Shown: in pieces, positions 1 to 4,804 of the stretch | How positions within the stretch are numbered: position 1 is the stretch's first letter | Layout of the letters: each line of letters starts with the position of its first letter | Assembly (NCBI GenBank): GCA_023134215.1 | Contig: JAGLUV010000067.1 | Location: forward strand, 1-5,092 | Direction: 5' to 3' | From: Candidatus Thorarchaeota archaeon | GTDB taxonomy: Archaea > Asgardarchaeota > Thorarchaeia > Thorarchaeales > Thorarchaeaceae | Length of the DNA: 5,092 nucleotides | The notes under the pieces: generated by a model | What the model saw: the letters and a program-made list of their open reading frames with translations, nothing else | The model's database searches: none | Told to the model about the DNA's origin: nothing | Position numbers and translations under genes: made by a program

Positions 1-231
1 CTGGTCAAGTCCAGCGTTGAAAAAGCAAAGACATCCTCAGTTACAACGAACGTTTCAGATGCAATTCTCGTGCTACTCAAGAATACAGGGGAGTACCTGC
101 GAGTCGATGACATAATTGCACACTTTCAACAAGAAGGGGTTTCTCAAGCTTCGGTGACAGCTTCACTGGAGCGACTGATGAGAAAAGGGGACATCTTCGA
201 ACCGAAACCTGGAGTTGTAAGCCGAGTATAG
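1..231 (+). CDS. C-terminal fragment of a probable MCM replicative helicase (winged-helix domain)
   Basis: This reading frame is open from the first base and ends at TAG 229-231, giving 76 residues with the 5' part outside the window. After a Ser/Thr/Lys-rich linker (residues 1-18) comes a compact winged-helix fold: a first helix around SDAILVLLKN, a second around VDDIIAHFQQ, a recognition helix around SVTASLERLMRKG, and then the signature GDIFEPKPGVVSRV. A final G-x-I/L-[FY]-E-P-[KR]-x-G followed by a short strand and the stop is, from recall, the typical ending of archaeal MCM proteins, whose C-terminal winged helix regulates the ATPase/helicase at the replication fork. The AAA+ core is not in the window, so the identity rests on this tail alone. 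Another winged-helix replication or transcription protein remains possible. Confidence 0.6.
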   Translation: MVKSSVEKAKTSSVTTNVSDAILVLLKNTGEYLRVDDIIAHFQQEGVSQASVTASLERLMRKGDIFEPKPGVVSRV

Positions 232-280
232 GTACCTCGATTGATTCAAATGTTGATAGAACTGTGAGGGAATGATTACG

Positions 281-670
281 ATGCCTATAGTCGAGTTGGT
301 TGCCAAGAAGACGATTGCGAACAACCCAGACCTAGGTCTCAGCGTAATCGACCTCATAGTACTGCTGTGGCTGTACTCAAATCCTTATGATAGCAAGAAA
401 CGTCAACTCAGCTCAATCCGAACCGTTCTGAAGATGTGTGAAACACTGCAAACACCGGGGAAGGGCATCGAGCTCACTGATGAGGAACTCACTCAGATTG
501 TTTTGGGAAGCCTGGATCGGTTGAAGGGCAAGAATCTTGTCTTCATACGATCAGCTGGTCAACACTTCGTGAAGGGTACTCTCACTGATGCTGGCTTTGG
601 TTTAGTGCGAGAGTCCATGAATTCGCCATCACTAAGGCGGGTCATTGCGGAGTTCGGCAATAATCCCTAA
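281..670 (+). CDS. Hypothetical protein, predicted winged-helix fold, 129 aa
   Basis: I do not recognise a named family. The 129 residues have no signal peptide or clear membrane segment; the hydrophobic run SVIDLIVLLWLY (21-32) looks like a buried first helix. The order is helix (20-32), helix (44-56), helix ELTDEELTQIVLGSLDRLKGK (64-84), a likely beta wing NLVFIRSAGQHFVKGTLTDAG (85-105), and a final helix. The LxxL-K-G-K-N-L-V-F then K-G-T-L-T-D-A-G pattern resembles archaeal winged-helix proteins, suggesting nucleic-acid binding, but this is inference. Start choice: a GAGGG run at 266-270 lies 10 bases before ATG 281 but only 1 base before the in-frame ATG 272, so 281 is preferred. The gene begins 49 bases after the MCM-like stop and could be cotranscribed with it. 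It is separated by 306 bases from the ribosomal operon. Confidence 0.7.
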   Translation: MPIVELVAKKTIANNPDLGLSVIDLIVLLWLYSNPYDSKKRQLSSIRTVLKMCETLQTPGKGIELTDEELTQIVLGSLDRLKGKNLVFIRSAGQHFVKGTLTDAGFGLVRESMNSPSLRRVIAEFGNNP

Positions 671-753
671 AACGGCCTTTCACTAACGAGAGAATGCCAG
701 CAGAGGTGGAGAACTCAGGAATCTAGGTTTCTTGAAATCTACAAGTCCATAGG

Positions 754-760
754 TTTAAAT
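754..760 (+). promoter_or_regulatory. Probable archaeal TATA box for the uL22 operon
   Basis: The heptamer TTTAAAT lies in the only AT-rich patch of the intergenic region and resembles archaeal TBP-binding boxes. The bases just upstream (CATAGG) are a poor match to a TFB recognition element, which lowers confidence. Archaeal spacing would put the transcription start near 780-787, at the edge of the first hairpin. This is the last plausible TATA box before the tightly packed genes from uL22 onward. Confidence 0.45.
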
Positions 761-782
761 GCTAAACATTTCCGAAACTGGC

Positions 783-805
783 CAGTCGCTCTCTGGAAGC
801 GATTG
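783..805 (+). other. Predicted RNA hairpin in the operon leader
   Basis: CAGTCGCT (783-790) can pair with AGCGATTG (798-805), giving eight pairs including one G-U wobble around a seven-base loop CTCTGGA. It falls at or immediately after the transcription start inferred from the TATA-like box, so it could form the 5' end of the leader or of a small RNA. There is no T-run after it, so it is not an obvious terminator. Confidence 0.4.
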
Positions 806-838
806 CTTGAGAACCGATGGATGCAGTGCAGGCGCTTA

Positions 839-855
839 GTTCTGCTCGCGAGAAC
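839..855 (+). other. Small inverted repeat / possible hairpin in the operon leader
   Basis: GTTCT (839-843) pairs with AGAAC (851-855) around a seven-base loop, and the loop overlaps a perfect 8-bp DNA palindrome CTCGCGAG at 845-852. It is either a short leader hairpin or a DNA dyad. A five-pair stem is near what chance could produce in 300 bases, so support is weak. Confidence 0.25.
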
Positions 856-871
856 AGTCTGTATACGTGTG

Positions 872-964
872 CCGGTAGGGCCTGAAGTAGTCGTTGAGAG
901 TGTCATAGTGTCTGGTTGAACACAGTGTTAGAACTGGGTTACACCAGCCAGGTCACTACACCGG
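872..964 (+). other. Possible long-range stem closing before the uL22 ribosome-binding site
   Basis: CCGGT (872-876) and GTAGT (887-891) can pair with ACCGG (960-964) and ACTAC (955-959). That makes ten pairs, contiguous on the 3' side and separated by a ten-base bulge on the 5' side. Inside lie a CTGG/CCAG hairpin (934-937 with 944-947) and an 11-base dyad (919-929). The 3' arm ends two bases before the GTGAGG ribosome-binding site at 967-972, a position where folding could influence initiation. This was found by eye and no folding energy was calculated. Confidence 0.3.
919..929. repeat. 11-bp dyad-symmetric sequence upstream of uL22
   Basis: AACAC at 919-923 and GTGTT at 925-929 are perfect inverted repeats about a single central A. 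As RNA it could form only a four-pair stem with a three-base loop, so DNA symmetry such as a binding site for a dimeric regulator is as plausible as a hairpin. It lies 48 bases before the uL22 start. AGTGT also occurs at 899-903 and 907-911, giving three copies within 30 bases. Confidence 0.25.
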
Positions 965-976
965 AAGTGAGGCACA

Positions 977-1441
977 ATGCCGACATATGGATATTCAATC
1001 ATAGGCATGGACCCAGACCGAACAGCCATAGCCAGTGGCAGGAATCTGCGCTGCTCTCCCAAACATTCCAGAGAAGTCTGCAAAGAGCTCCGCGGAATGA
1101 TGCTCGATAAGGCCATTGATCTTCTTGAAAGTGTAATTGAAGAGAAGGCATGGATACCTTACAGACGCCACAAGAAGAAACGCGGCCACCACGCAGGCAT
1201 GAAGAAATGGGCTCCAGGCGGTCATCCGGTGAAAGCATCCAAGAATATCTTGAAGATTCTGAGAAATGCTGAAGCCAATGCGGACAGCAAGGGTCTGGAC
1301 ATTGACAGGCTCAAGATAGCCCATTCAGCCGCACAGCGCGGTAGAACATACAAGAAGTACATTGAGAGAGCTTTTGGCAGAAGCTCACCGTACTTCGAGA
1401 ACACTACACACGTCGAGATTGTGTTGGAAGAGGTGGGTTAA
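977..1441 (+). CDS. rpl22: Large-subunit ribosomal protein uL22 (L22, archaeal form)
   Basis: uL22 binds 23S rRNA early in assembly, and its extended loop lines the narrow part of the peptide exit tunnel. The 154 residues match the usual archaeal length. Diagnostic stretches are MPTYGYSI..MDPDRTAIASGRNLRCSPKHSREVCKELRGM (the archaeal N-terminus with SPKHS-x-E-[VI]-C-[KR]-E-[IL]-RGM, residues 27-41), followed by the basic PYRRHKKKRGHHAG segment, the KASKNILKILRNAEANADSKGLD helix, and the AAQRGRTYKKYIERAFGRSSPYFENTTHVEIVLEE hairpin and C-terminal strand. The start at 977 has a GTGAGG ribosome-binding site (967-972) four bases upstream. It is the first gene of the cluster here: uS19 and uL2, which precede uL22 in most archaeal genomes, are absent. 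The stop codon directly abuts the uS3 GTG. Confidence 0.97.
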   Translation: MPTYGYSIIGMDPDRTAIASGRNLRCSPKHSREVCKELRGMMLDKAIDLLESVIEEKAWIPYRRHKKKRGHHAGMKKWAPGGHPVKASKNILKILRNAEANADSKGLDIDRLKIAHSAAQRGRTYKKYIERAFGRSSPYFENTTHVEIVLEEVG

Positions 1442-2362
1442 GTGTCGGCAGTGAAGTACTTCATAGAGCAAAACACTCGCAAGCTTAAGATTGACGAGTT
1501 CTTGGGGCGAGAACTCAATGCGGCTGGATATGGTGGTGTGGAAATCCGGAAGATGCCCATGCGTACGGAAGTTATCATTCATGCCTCTAGGCCAGGCGTA
1601 GTTATTGGACGTCGAGGGGCAAAGATACGAGAGCTGTCAGACATCCTTGAAACCGATTTTGGGATTGAGAACGTGCAGGTCGAAGTAAGCGAGATAGAGA
1701 ATCCTTGGCTCAGTGCCCAGGCAATGGCTTCCAGACTTGCAAGACAGCTGGAACGAGGAGTTCGTTTCCGAAGAATGGCATATTGGATCCTTCGTCGTGT
1801 AATGCGTGCTGGAGCATTAGGCTGCGAGATAATCGTTAAGGGCAAACTGTCAAGCAGGAGAGGACGCTACCAGAAGTTCAAGCAAGCTACTGTTGCCAAA
1901 ACGGGCGCACCCGCCGAGTTGTATGTTGATGAGGCAGATGATACTGCCATCCTAAAACCAGGTACGATAGGTATCAAGGTCAGAATAATGCAACCTGATG
2001 CTAAACTACCTGGAGTGATAAGTGTCAAGAAACCGAAGCCAAAGAAACCTGCAGAGCTAGAGCTGCTCAAGTCAACGGAAGACGTGAGCGATGTGGTTTC
2101 TGAAATTGAAGATGCCAAAGAGGGCCTTGAGGGAATAACGGACGTTGATGAGTTAAGAGAACTAGAAGAACTCGATGGACTGGAGCTTGTGGAAGATGTT
2201 GAACCCACCGAAGAGAAGAAAGCTTCAGAGAAAGCAGAGTCCGCTGAACCTGAAGAGAAGCCGCCTAAAACAGAAAGCGAGTCTTTGCCTGATGAAACTA
2301 GTACTCTGGAAGAACTGAAGGAATTGGATGAGCTTGACACTCCCAATGAAGGAGGCGACTAA
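1442..2362 (+). CDS. rps3: Small-subunit ribosomal protein uS3 (S3) with long acidic C-terminal tail
   Basis: uS3 sits at the mRNA entry channel of the 30S subunit and contributes to mRNA unwinding and decoding. The core occupies residues 1-194. A type II KH domain spans about 17-86, with the RNA-binding GxxG loop as VVIGRRGAKI (GRRG at 56-59). The C-terminal uS3 domain has RRMAYWILRRVMRAGALGCEIIVKGKL, a basic RRGRYQKFK segment, and the final LKPGTIGIKVRIM strand. After a basic linker VKKPKPKKP (195-203), residues 211-306 form a tail with 38 acidic and 8 basic residues in 96, lacking aromatics. Archaeal uS3 is commonly 200-250 residues, so 306 is long. The start is GTG 1442, immediately after the uL22 stop, with an excellent GAGGTGG ribosome-binding site (1430-1436) five bases upstream. 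A later in-frame GTG at 1451 is less well placed. Confidence 0.97.
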   Translation: MSAVKYFIEQNTRKLKIDEFLGRELNAAGYGGVEIRKMPMRTEVIIHASRPGVVIGRRGAKIRELSDILETDFGIENVQVEVSEIENPWLSAQAMASRLARQLERGVRFRRMAYWILRRVMRAGALGCEIIVKGKLSSRRGRYQKFKQATVAKTGAPAELYVDEADDTAILKPGTIGIKVRIMQPDAKLPGVISVKKPKPKKPAELELLKSTEDVSDVVSEIEDAKEGLEGITDVDELRELEELDGLELVEDVEPTEEKKASEKAESAEPEEKPPKTESESLPDETSTLEELKELDELDTPNEGGD

Positions 2363-2365
2363 TAG

Positions 2366-2578
2366 ATGGCCCGACTCACGGCAAACGACATCCGCAAGCT
2401 CAATCCAGCAGAACGCCAGAAGAAGATGGATGAGTTGTTCAATGAACTCACCAGTGTTAGAATCCAGATTGCCACTGGTGGCGGTTCTGAAAATCCCTAC
2501 CAGACGAGGATGATCAAGAGAGCTATTGCCAGGATTCTAACAATTCAAAGAGAAGAGGAGTTGAAATCGGAACAATGA
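2366..2578 (+). CDS. rpl29: Large-subunit ribosomal protein uL29 (L29)
   Basis: uL29 is a small two-helix protein near the exit of the peptide tunnel, where it helps form the docking site for SRP and other nascent-chain factors. The 70 residues are the usual archaeal length. Features are the N-terminal LTANDIRKLNPAERQKKMDELFNELTSVRIQIATGG, matching the uL29 pattern of [LM]-x-x-x-[ED]-[IL]-R-x-[LM]-x-x-x-E-[RK], and the second helix NPYQTRMIKRAIARILTIQREEE. The start ATG lies three bases after the uS3 stop and has GGAGGCGA (2351-2358) seven bases upstream, inside the last uS3 codons. The stop overlaps the next start as ATGA, which favours translational coupling to Rnp1. Confidence 0.96.
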   Translation: MARLTANDIRKLNPAERQKKMDELFNELTSVRIQIATGGGSENPYQTRMIKRAIARILTIQREEELKSEQ

Positions 2579-2859
2579 TTGTAACTCCAATGAACCTTAT
2601 CCAGCACGAGCTGGTTGGCTTGAAGACACACGTGGTCGCATCTACGGATCCTGGACAAGTGTGTAAATCGGGCACAATAGTTGCCGAGTCCAAAGAGATG
2701 ATTCACCTCGATACAAGTGCAGGTGTAATCCAATTGCCAAAGAACATCTGTGTGTTCGACATGAGTCTTCCCGATGGAACTATCATTCGCGTGGACGGAC
2801 ACGTGTTGAAAGGAAGACCTGAAGATAGGCTGAAGAAGCGTCTCAGCAGGAGATGGTGA
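2575..2859 (+). CDS. rnp1: RNase P protein component 1 (Rnp1; Rpp29/POP4 family)
   Basis: Rnp1 is a protein subunit of archaeal RNase P. With Rnp4 (Rpp21) it binds the specificity domain of the RNase P RNA and supports removal of tRNA 5' leaders. The 94 residues show the family pattern in order: an N-terminal P-x-N-L-x-x-HELVGL (residues 5-16), the Sm-like barrel strands SGTIVAESKEMIHLDT and PKNICVFDMSLPDGTIIRVDGHVLKG, and the conserved ending GRPEDRLKKR (80-89). The start at 2575 overlaps the uL29 stop by four bases. A GAGGAG run (2555-2560) is 14 bases away, longer than ideal, so initiation may depend on coupling. ATG 2590 is an alternative start, but homologues commonly keep a short I-x-P-x-N lead, supporting 2575. 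A gene for the initiation factor SUI1/eIF1, often located between uL29 and rnp1 in archaea, is absent here. Confidence 0.95.
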   Translation: MIVTPMNLIQHELVGLKTHVVASTDPGQVCKSGTIVAESKEMIHLDTSAGVIQLPKNICVFDMSLPDGTIIRVDGHVLKGRPEDRLKKRLSRRW

Positions 2860-2861
2860 AG

Positions 2862-3227
2862 ATGGTAGATACGAAAGTAAAAGTCCGTAACATTGGGATT
2901 CCAAATGTAGTGCCACCTGAGAATGTGTGTGACGACCCGAACTGCCCATTCCACGGCAGTCTCCCAGTCAGAGGACGCATAATCGAGGGCGTCATCACCA
3001 GTATGAAGATGCACAAGTCGATTACGTTCCAGACGGACTATCTGCGCCTCGTCAAGAAATACTCTCGATATGAGAGACGCAGATCAAAGAAGCATGCTCA
3101 TCTTCCACCGTGTATTGACGCCAAGGTAGGCGACGCGGTCAGAGTAGCCGAATGTCGTCCCCTTAGCAAGACTGTATCCTTTGTGGTAATAGAAACAAAG
3201 TCGCAACGAACTGAAGAGGAGGAATAG
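2862..3227 (+). CDS. rps17: Small-subunit ribosomal protein uS17 (S17, archaeal form)
   Basis: uS17 is a primary 16S rRNA binder with an OB-fold. The 121 residues contain the archaeal N-terminal extension with VRNIGIPNVVPPENVCDDPNCPFHG (Cys23, Cys28, His31), absent from the short bacterial protein. The core follows as VRGRIIEGVITSMKMHKSITFQTDYLRLVKKYSRYERRRSKKHAHLPPCIDAKVGDAVRVAECRPLSKTVSFVVIE, an almost complete match to archaeal uS17, and a short acidic tail ends the protein. Start choice: ATG 2853 overlaps the rnp1 end, but the GGAG at 2849-2852 touches it with no spacing. ATG 2862 lies nine bases after that GGAG, so 2862 is preferred, two bases after the rnp1 stop. If 2853 were used the protein would gain MVK and overlap rnp1 by seven bases. 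Confidence 0.95.
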   Translation: MVDTKVKVRNIGIPNVVPPENVCDDPNCPFHGSLPVRGRIIEGVITSMKMHKSITFQTDYLRLVKKYSRYERRRSKKHAHLPPCIDAKVGDAVRVAECRPLSKTVSFVVIETKSQRTEEEE

Positions 3228-3230
3228 TCC

Positions 3231-3653
3231 ATGTCAAGGAAAGTTGGTAGAGGCATCAGGAAATTCATTCCCAGGATTGCACGAGGGCTGCCCGTTGGGG
3301 CTAAGATTCTGTGTGCAGACAATTCTGGCGCGAAGGAACTCCAGATAATCACAGTCTTTGGATACAAGGGAAAGCTCCGGAAACTGGGAAAGGCTGGTGT
3401 TGCAGACCGTGTGAATGTATCTGTGACAAAAGGGAAACAGGAGTTGCGAAAGCAGGTCATCCAAGCAATCATTGTGCGTCAACGAAAACCGTTCCGCAGA
3501 CCTGATGGCACTTGGATGCAGTTTGAGGACAATGCAGCAGTCCTCATCAAACCGGGAGGCGAGCCTCAGGGCTCAGAGCTCCGAGGACCAATGGCGAGAG
3601 AGGTCACTCTGAAGTGGCCCAGAGTCGCTGCCATCGCTTCGAAGATAGTGTGA
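3231..3653 (+). CDS. rpl14: Large-subunit ribosomal protein uL14 (L14)
   Basis: uL14 lies at the subunit interface of the 50S particle, close to the site where the anti-association factor aIF6 binds. The 140 residues match archaeal uL14. Landmarks are the PVGAKILCADNSGAKELQIITVFGYKG beta-barrel entry (21-47), KLGKAGVADRVNVSVTKGKQELRKQVIQAIIVRQRKPFRRPDGTWMQFEDNAAVLI (51-106), and the archaeal/eukaryotic ending GSELRGPMAREVTLKWPRVAAIAS. The basic first 15 residues are typical of archaea. The start ATG is three bases after the uS17 stop with GAGGAGG (3216-3222) eight bases upstream, one of the strongest ribosome-binding sites in the window. Confidence 0.97.
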   Translation: MSRKVGRGIRKFIPRIARGLPVGAKILCADNSGAKELQIITVFGYKGKLRKLGKAGVADRVNVSVTKGKQELRKQVIQAIIVRQRKPFRRPDGTWMQFEDNAAVLIKPGGEPQGSELRGPMAREVTLKWPRVAAIASKIV

Positions 3654-3664
3654 GGTAGAAACTG

Positions 3665-4051
3665 ATGACAAAGAAGCCGAGTTCCAAGTCCCCACGCAAG
3701 CAGCGGAGGCGCATATACAAGTCACCCTTGCATACCCACAAACGATTGCTGAGATGCCAACTAGACGAGTTCCTCAGGGAAGATTACGGTTTGCGCTCAA
3801 TGGTCGTAAAGAAGGGAGACCTTGTTCGAATAATGAGGGGACAGTTTCGAGACACTGAAGGAAAGGTCGTTAGGGTTGACTACCGCAACGTGCGAGTCTA
3901 TGTAGAGAGTGGAACAACCACAAAGGCGGATGGTAAGGAAGTACAGATTCCGCTCCATCCATCCAACCTTAAGATAACAGAGCTTGAGCTTGATGATGAA
4001 AGGAAGAAACTCATCGAGAGCAAAGTAGTCAAGATCGCGGAGAGTGAATAG
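3665..4051 (+). CDS. rpl24: Large-subunit ribosomal protein uL24 (L24/L26e type)
   Basis: uL24 is an early assembly protein that ends up near the peptide tunnel exit. The 128 residues show the archaeal/eukaryotic L26e architecture: a basic N-terminus SSKSPRKQRRRIYKSPLHTHKRLLRCQLDEFLREDYGLRSMVV, then the KOW motif KKGDLVRIMRGQFRDTEGKVVRVDYRNVRVYVES (49-82), then TTTKADGKEVQIPLHPSNLKITELELDDERKK. Both the P-R-K-Q-R motif and the HPSN motif are hallmarks. The start lies 11 bases after the uL14 stop with TGAGGT (3651-3656) spanning that stop eight bases upstream. The stop TAG is immediately followed by the eS4 start. Confidence 0.97.
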   Translation: MTKKPSSKSPRKQRRRIYKSPLHTHKRLLRCQLDEFLREDYGLRSMVVKKGDLVRIMRGQFRDTEGKVVRVDYRNVRVYVESGTTTKADGKEVQIPLHPSNLKITELELDDERKKLIESKVVKIAESE

Positions 4052-4804
4052 ATGACAAGAAGAGGTCAGAAGAAGCACCTGAAACGCTTACCTGCACCAA
4101 GACATTGGCCCATCAAGAGGAAGATAGCAAAGTTCACGATTAAGCCAACTGCAGGCCCACACTCCAAGGATCAGTGCCTAACATTGGCAATTCTACTACG
4201 AGAGATGCTGGGTCATGCAGAGAACATGCGCGAGGTGAAGATGATACTCTCCGATGGCCAAGTGTTGGTTGATGGTCGAGTACGAAAAGACCCAGGGTAT
4301 CCAATCGGTCTGATGGATGTCGTCGAGATTAAGTCATCAGGTGAATGCTTTAGACTCCTCCCTAAGCGAAGAGGGGGATTCCGCCTTGTAGAGATTTCCG
4401 AGAAGGAAACAAGTGTCAAACTCTGCAGGGTTGAGAGTAAGATGATGATCCCTGGTGGAAAACTCCAAATAGCACTGCATGATGGTCGCAATATATTGCT
4501 CCCAGAAGGGGCAAAGCCATCAGATTACAAATCGTTGGATACACTGAAGATATCCATCCCGGACCAGAAGGTCATATCTTCGATACCCCTCGACAAGGGC
4601 GTTTACAGTATAGTCACCCAGGGAAAGAACGTCGGGATTGAGGGTAGAATTGTTGAGATTGAAAGGCGATTGGGTACTCACGCAAGTACAGTAACACTAG
4701 AGGATCCAGATGGGAACAGAGTCCAGACAGCTCTAGAATACGTGTTTGTTGTGGGTACTAAGAAACCAGAAGTCAGCCTCATTTCCGCAGGAGGGTCTGA
4801 GTAA
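4052..4804 (+). CDS. rps4e: Small-subunit ribosomal protein eS4 (S4e)
   Basis: eS4 is a 30S protein shared by archaea and eukaryotes and absent from bacteria, so it fixes the domain of origin. The 250 residues are close to the usual archaeal length. The N-terminus has the invariant RGQKKHLKRLPAPRHWPIKRK (4-24). An S4 RNA-binding domain follows at roughly 43-105, with LAILLREMLGHAENMREVKMILSDGQVLVDGRVRKDPGYPIGLMDVVEI. The central S4e domain runs through HDGRNILL, and a KOW-like segment includes VYSIVTQGKNVGIEGRIVEIERR (184-206), with STVTLEDPDG as the next strand. The start abuts the uL24 stop with GGAG (4039-4042) nine bases upstream. The last base of its stop codon is the first base of the uL5 start. 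Confidence 0.97.
   Translation: MTRRGQKKHLKRLPAPRHWPIKRKIAKFTIKPTAGPHSKDQCLTLAILLREMLGHAENMREVKMILSDGQVLVDGRVRKDPGYPIGLMDVVEIKSSGECFRLLPKRRGGFRLVEISEKETSVKLCRVESKMMIPGGKLQIALHDGRNILLPEGAKPSDYKSLDTLKISIPDQKVISSIPLDKGVYSIVTQGKNVGIEGRIVEIERRLGTHASTVTLEDPDGNRVQTALEYVFVVGTKKPEVSLISAGGSE

Larger units (their letters stand above)
671..976 (+). other. Gene-free 306-base region: promoter and long leader of the ribosomal-protein operon
   Basis: No credible protein is encoded on either strand here; the short frames that enter it run into uL22 in the wrong frame. It holds a TATA-like box at 754-760. If transcription starts about 25 bases downstream, the uL22 leader would be roughly 190 bases, which is long for an archaeal mRNA. 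The putative leader contains an 8-bp hairpin (783-790 with 798-805), a 5-bp hairpin (839-843 with 851-855), and a possible long-range pairing of 872-876 plus 887-891 with 955-964 that would close just before the uL22 ribosome-binding site. I found no tRNA, no 5S rRNA and no convincing C/D box motif. The region could be a regulatory leader or could contain an undescribed small RNA. Confidence 0.5.

Noticed and set aside
272..280. Upstream ATG of the 281-670 gene as the true start
   Set aside because: It leaves only one base between the GAGGG run and the start codon; ATG 281 has a workable ten-base spacing. The difference is only three residues and cannot be settled without homologues.
671..760. 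Transcription terminator after the 281-670 gene
   Set aside because: There is no T-rich run or strong GC hairpin followed by T residues just after 670, so no terminator can be supported from the sequence.
671..976. Possible tRNA, 5S rRNA or box C/D RNA in the intergenic region
   Set aside because: No T-loop GGTTCGA-type motif with a matching acceptor stem, no 5S-like core, and no paired C (RUGAUGA) and D (CUGA) boxes in proper spacing. An H/ACA-like AGAACA at 851-856 exists but lacks a convincing hairpin plus ACA arrangement.
916..1110. Open frame on the + strand overlapping the uL22 start
   Set aside because: It lies out of frame with uL22, has no ribosome-binding site worth noting, and its sequence over the overlap is just a shifted reading of conserved uL22 codons.
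1867..2346. 159-residue serine-rich open frame on the minus strand
   Set aside because: It is the antisense shadow of the Glu/Asp-rich uS3 tail: acidic GAA/GAG/GAT codons read as Ser/Phe/Leu on the other strand. The + strand gene is unmistakable.
2545..3014. Overlapping minus-strand frames across rnp1 and uS17
   Set aside because: Both lie opposite highly conserved genes, show no recognisable domain and have no promoter or ribosome-binding site of their own.
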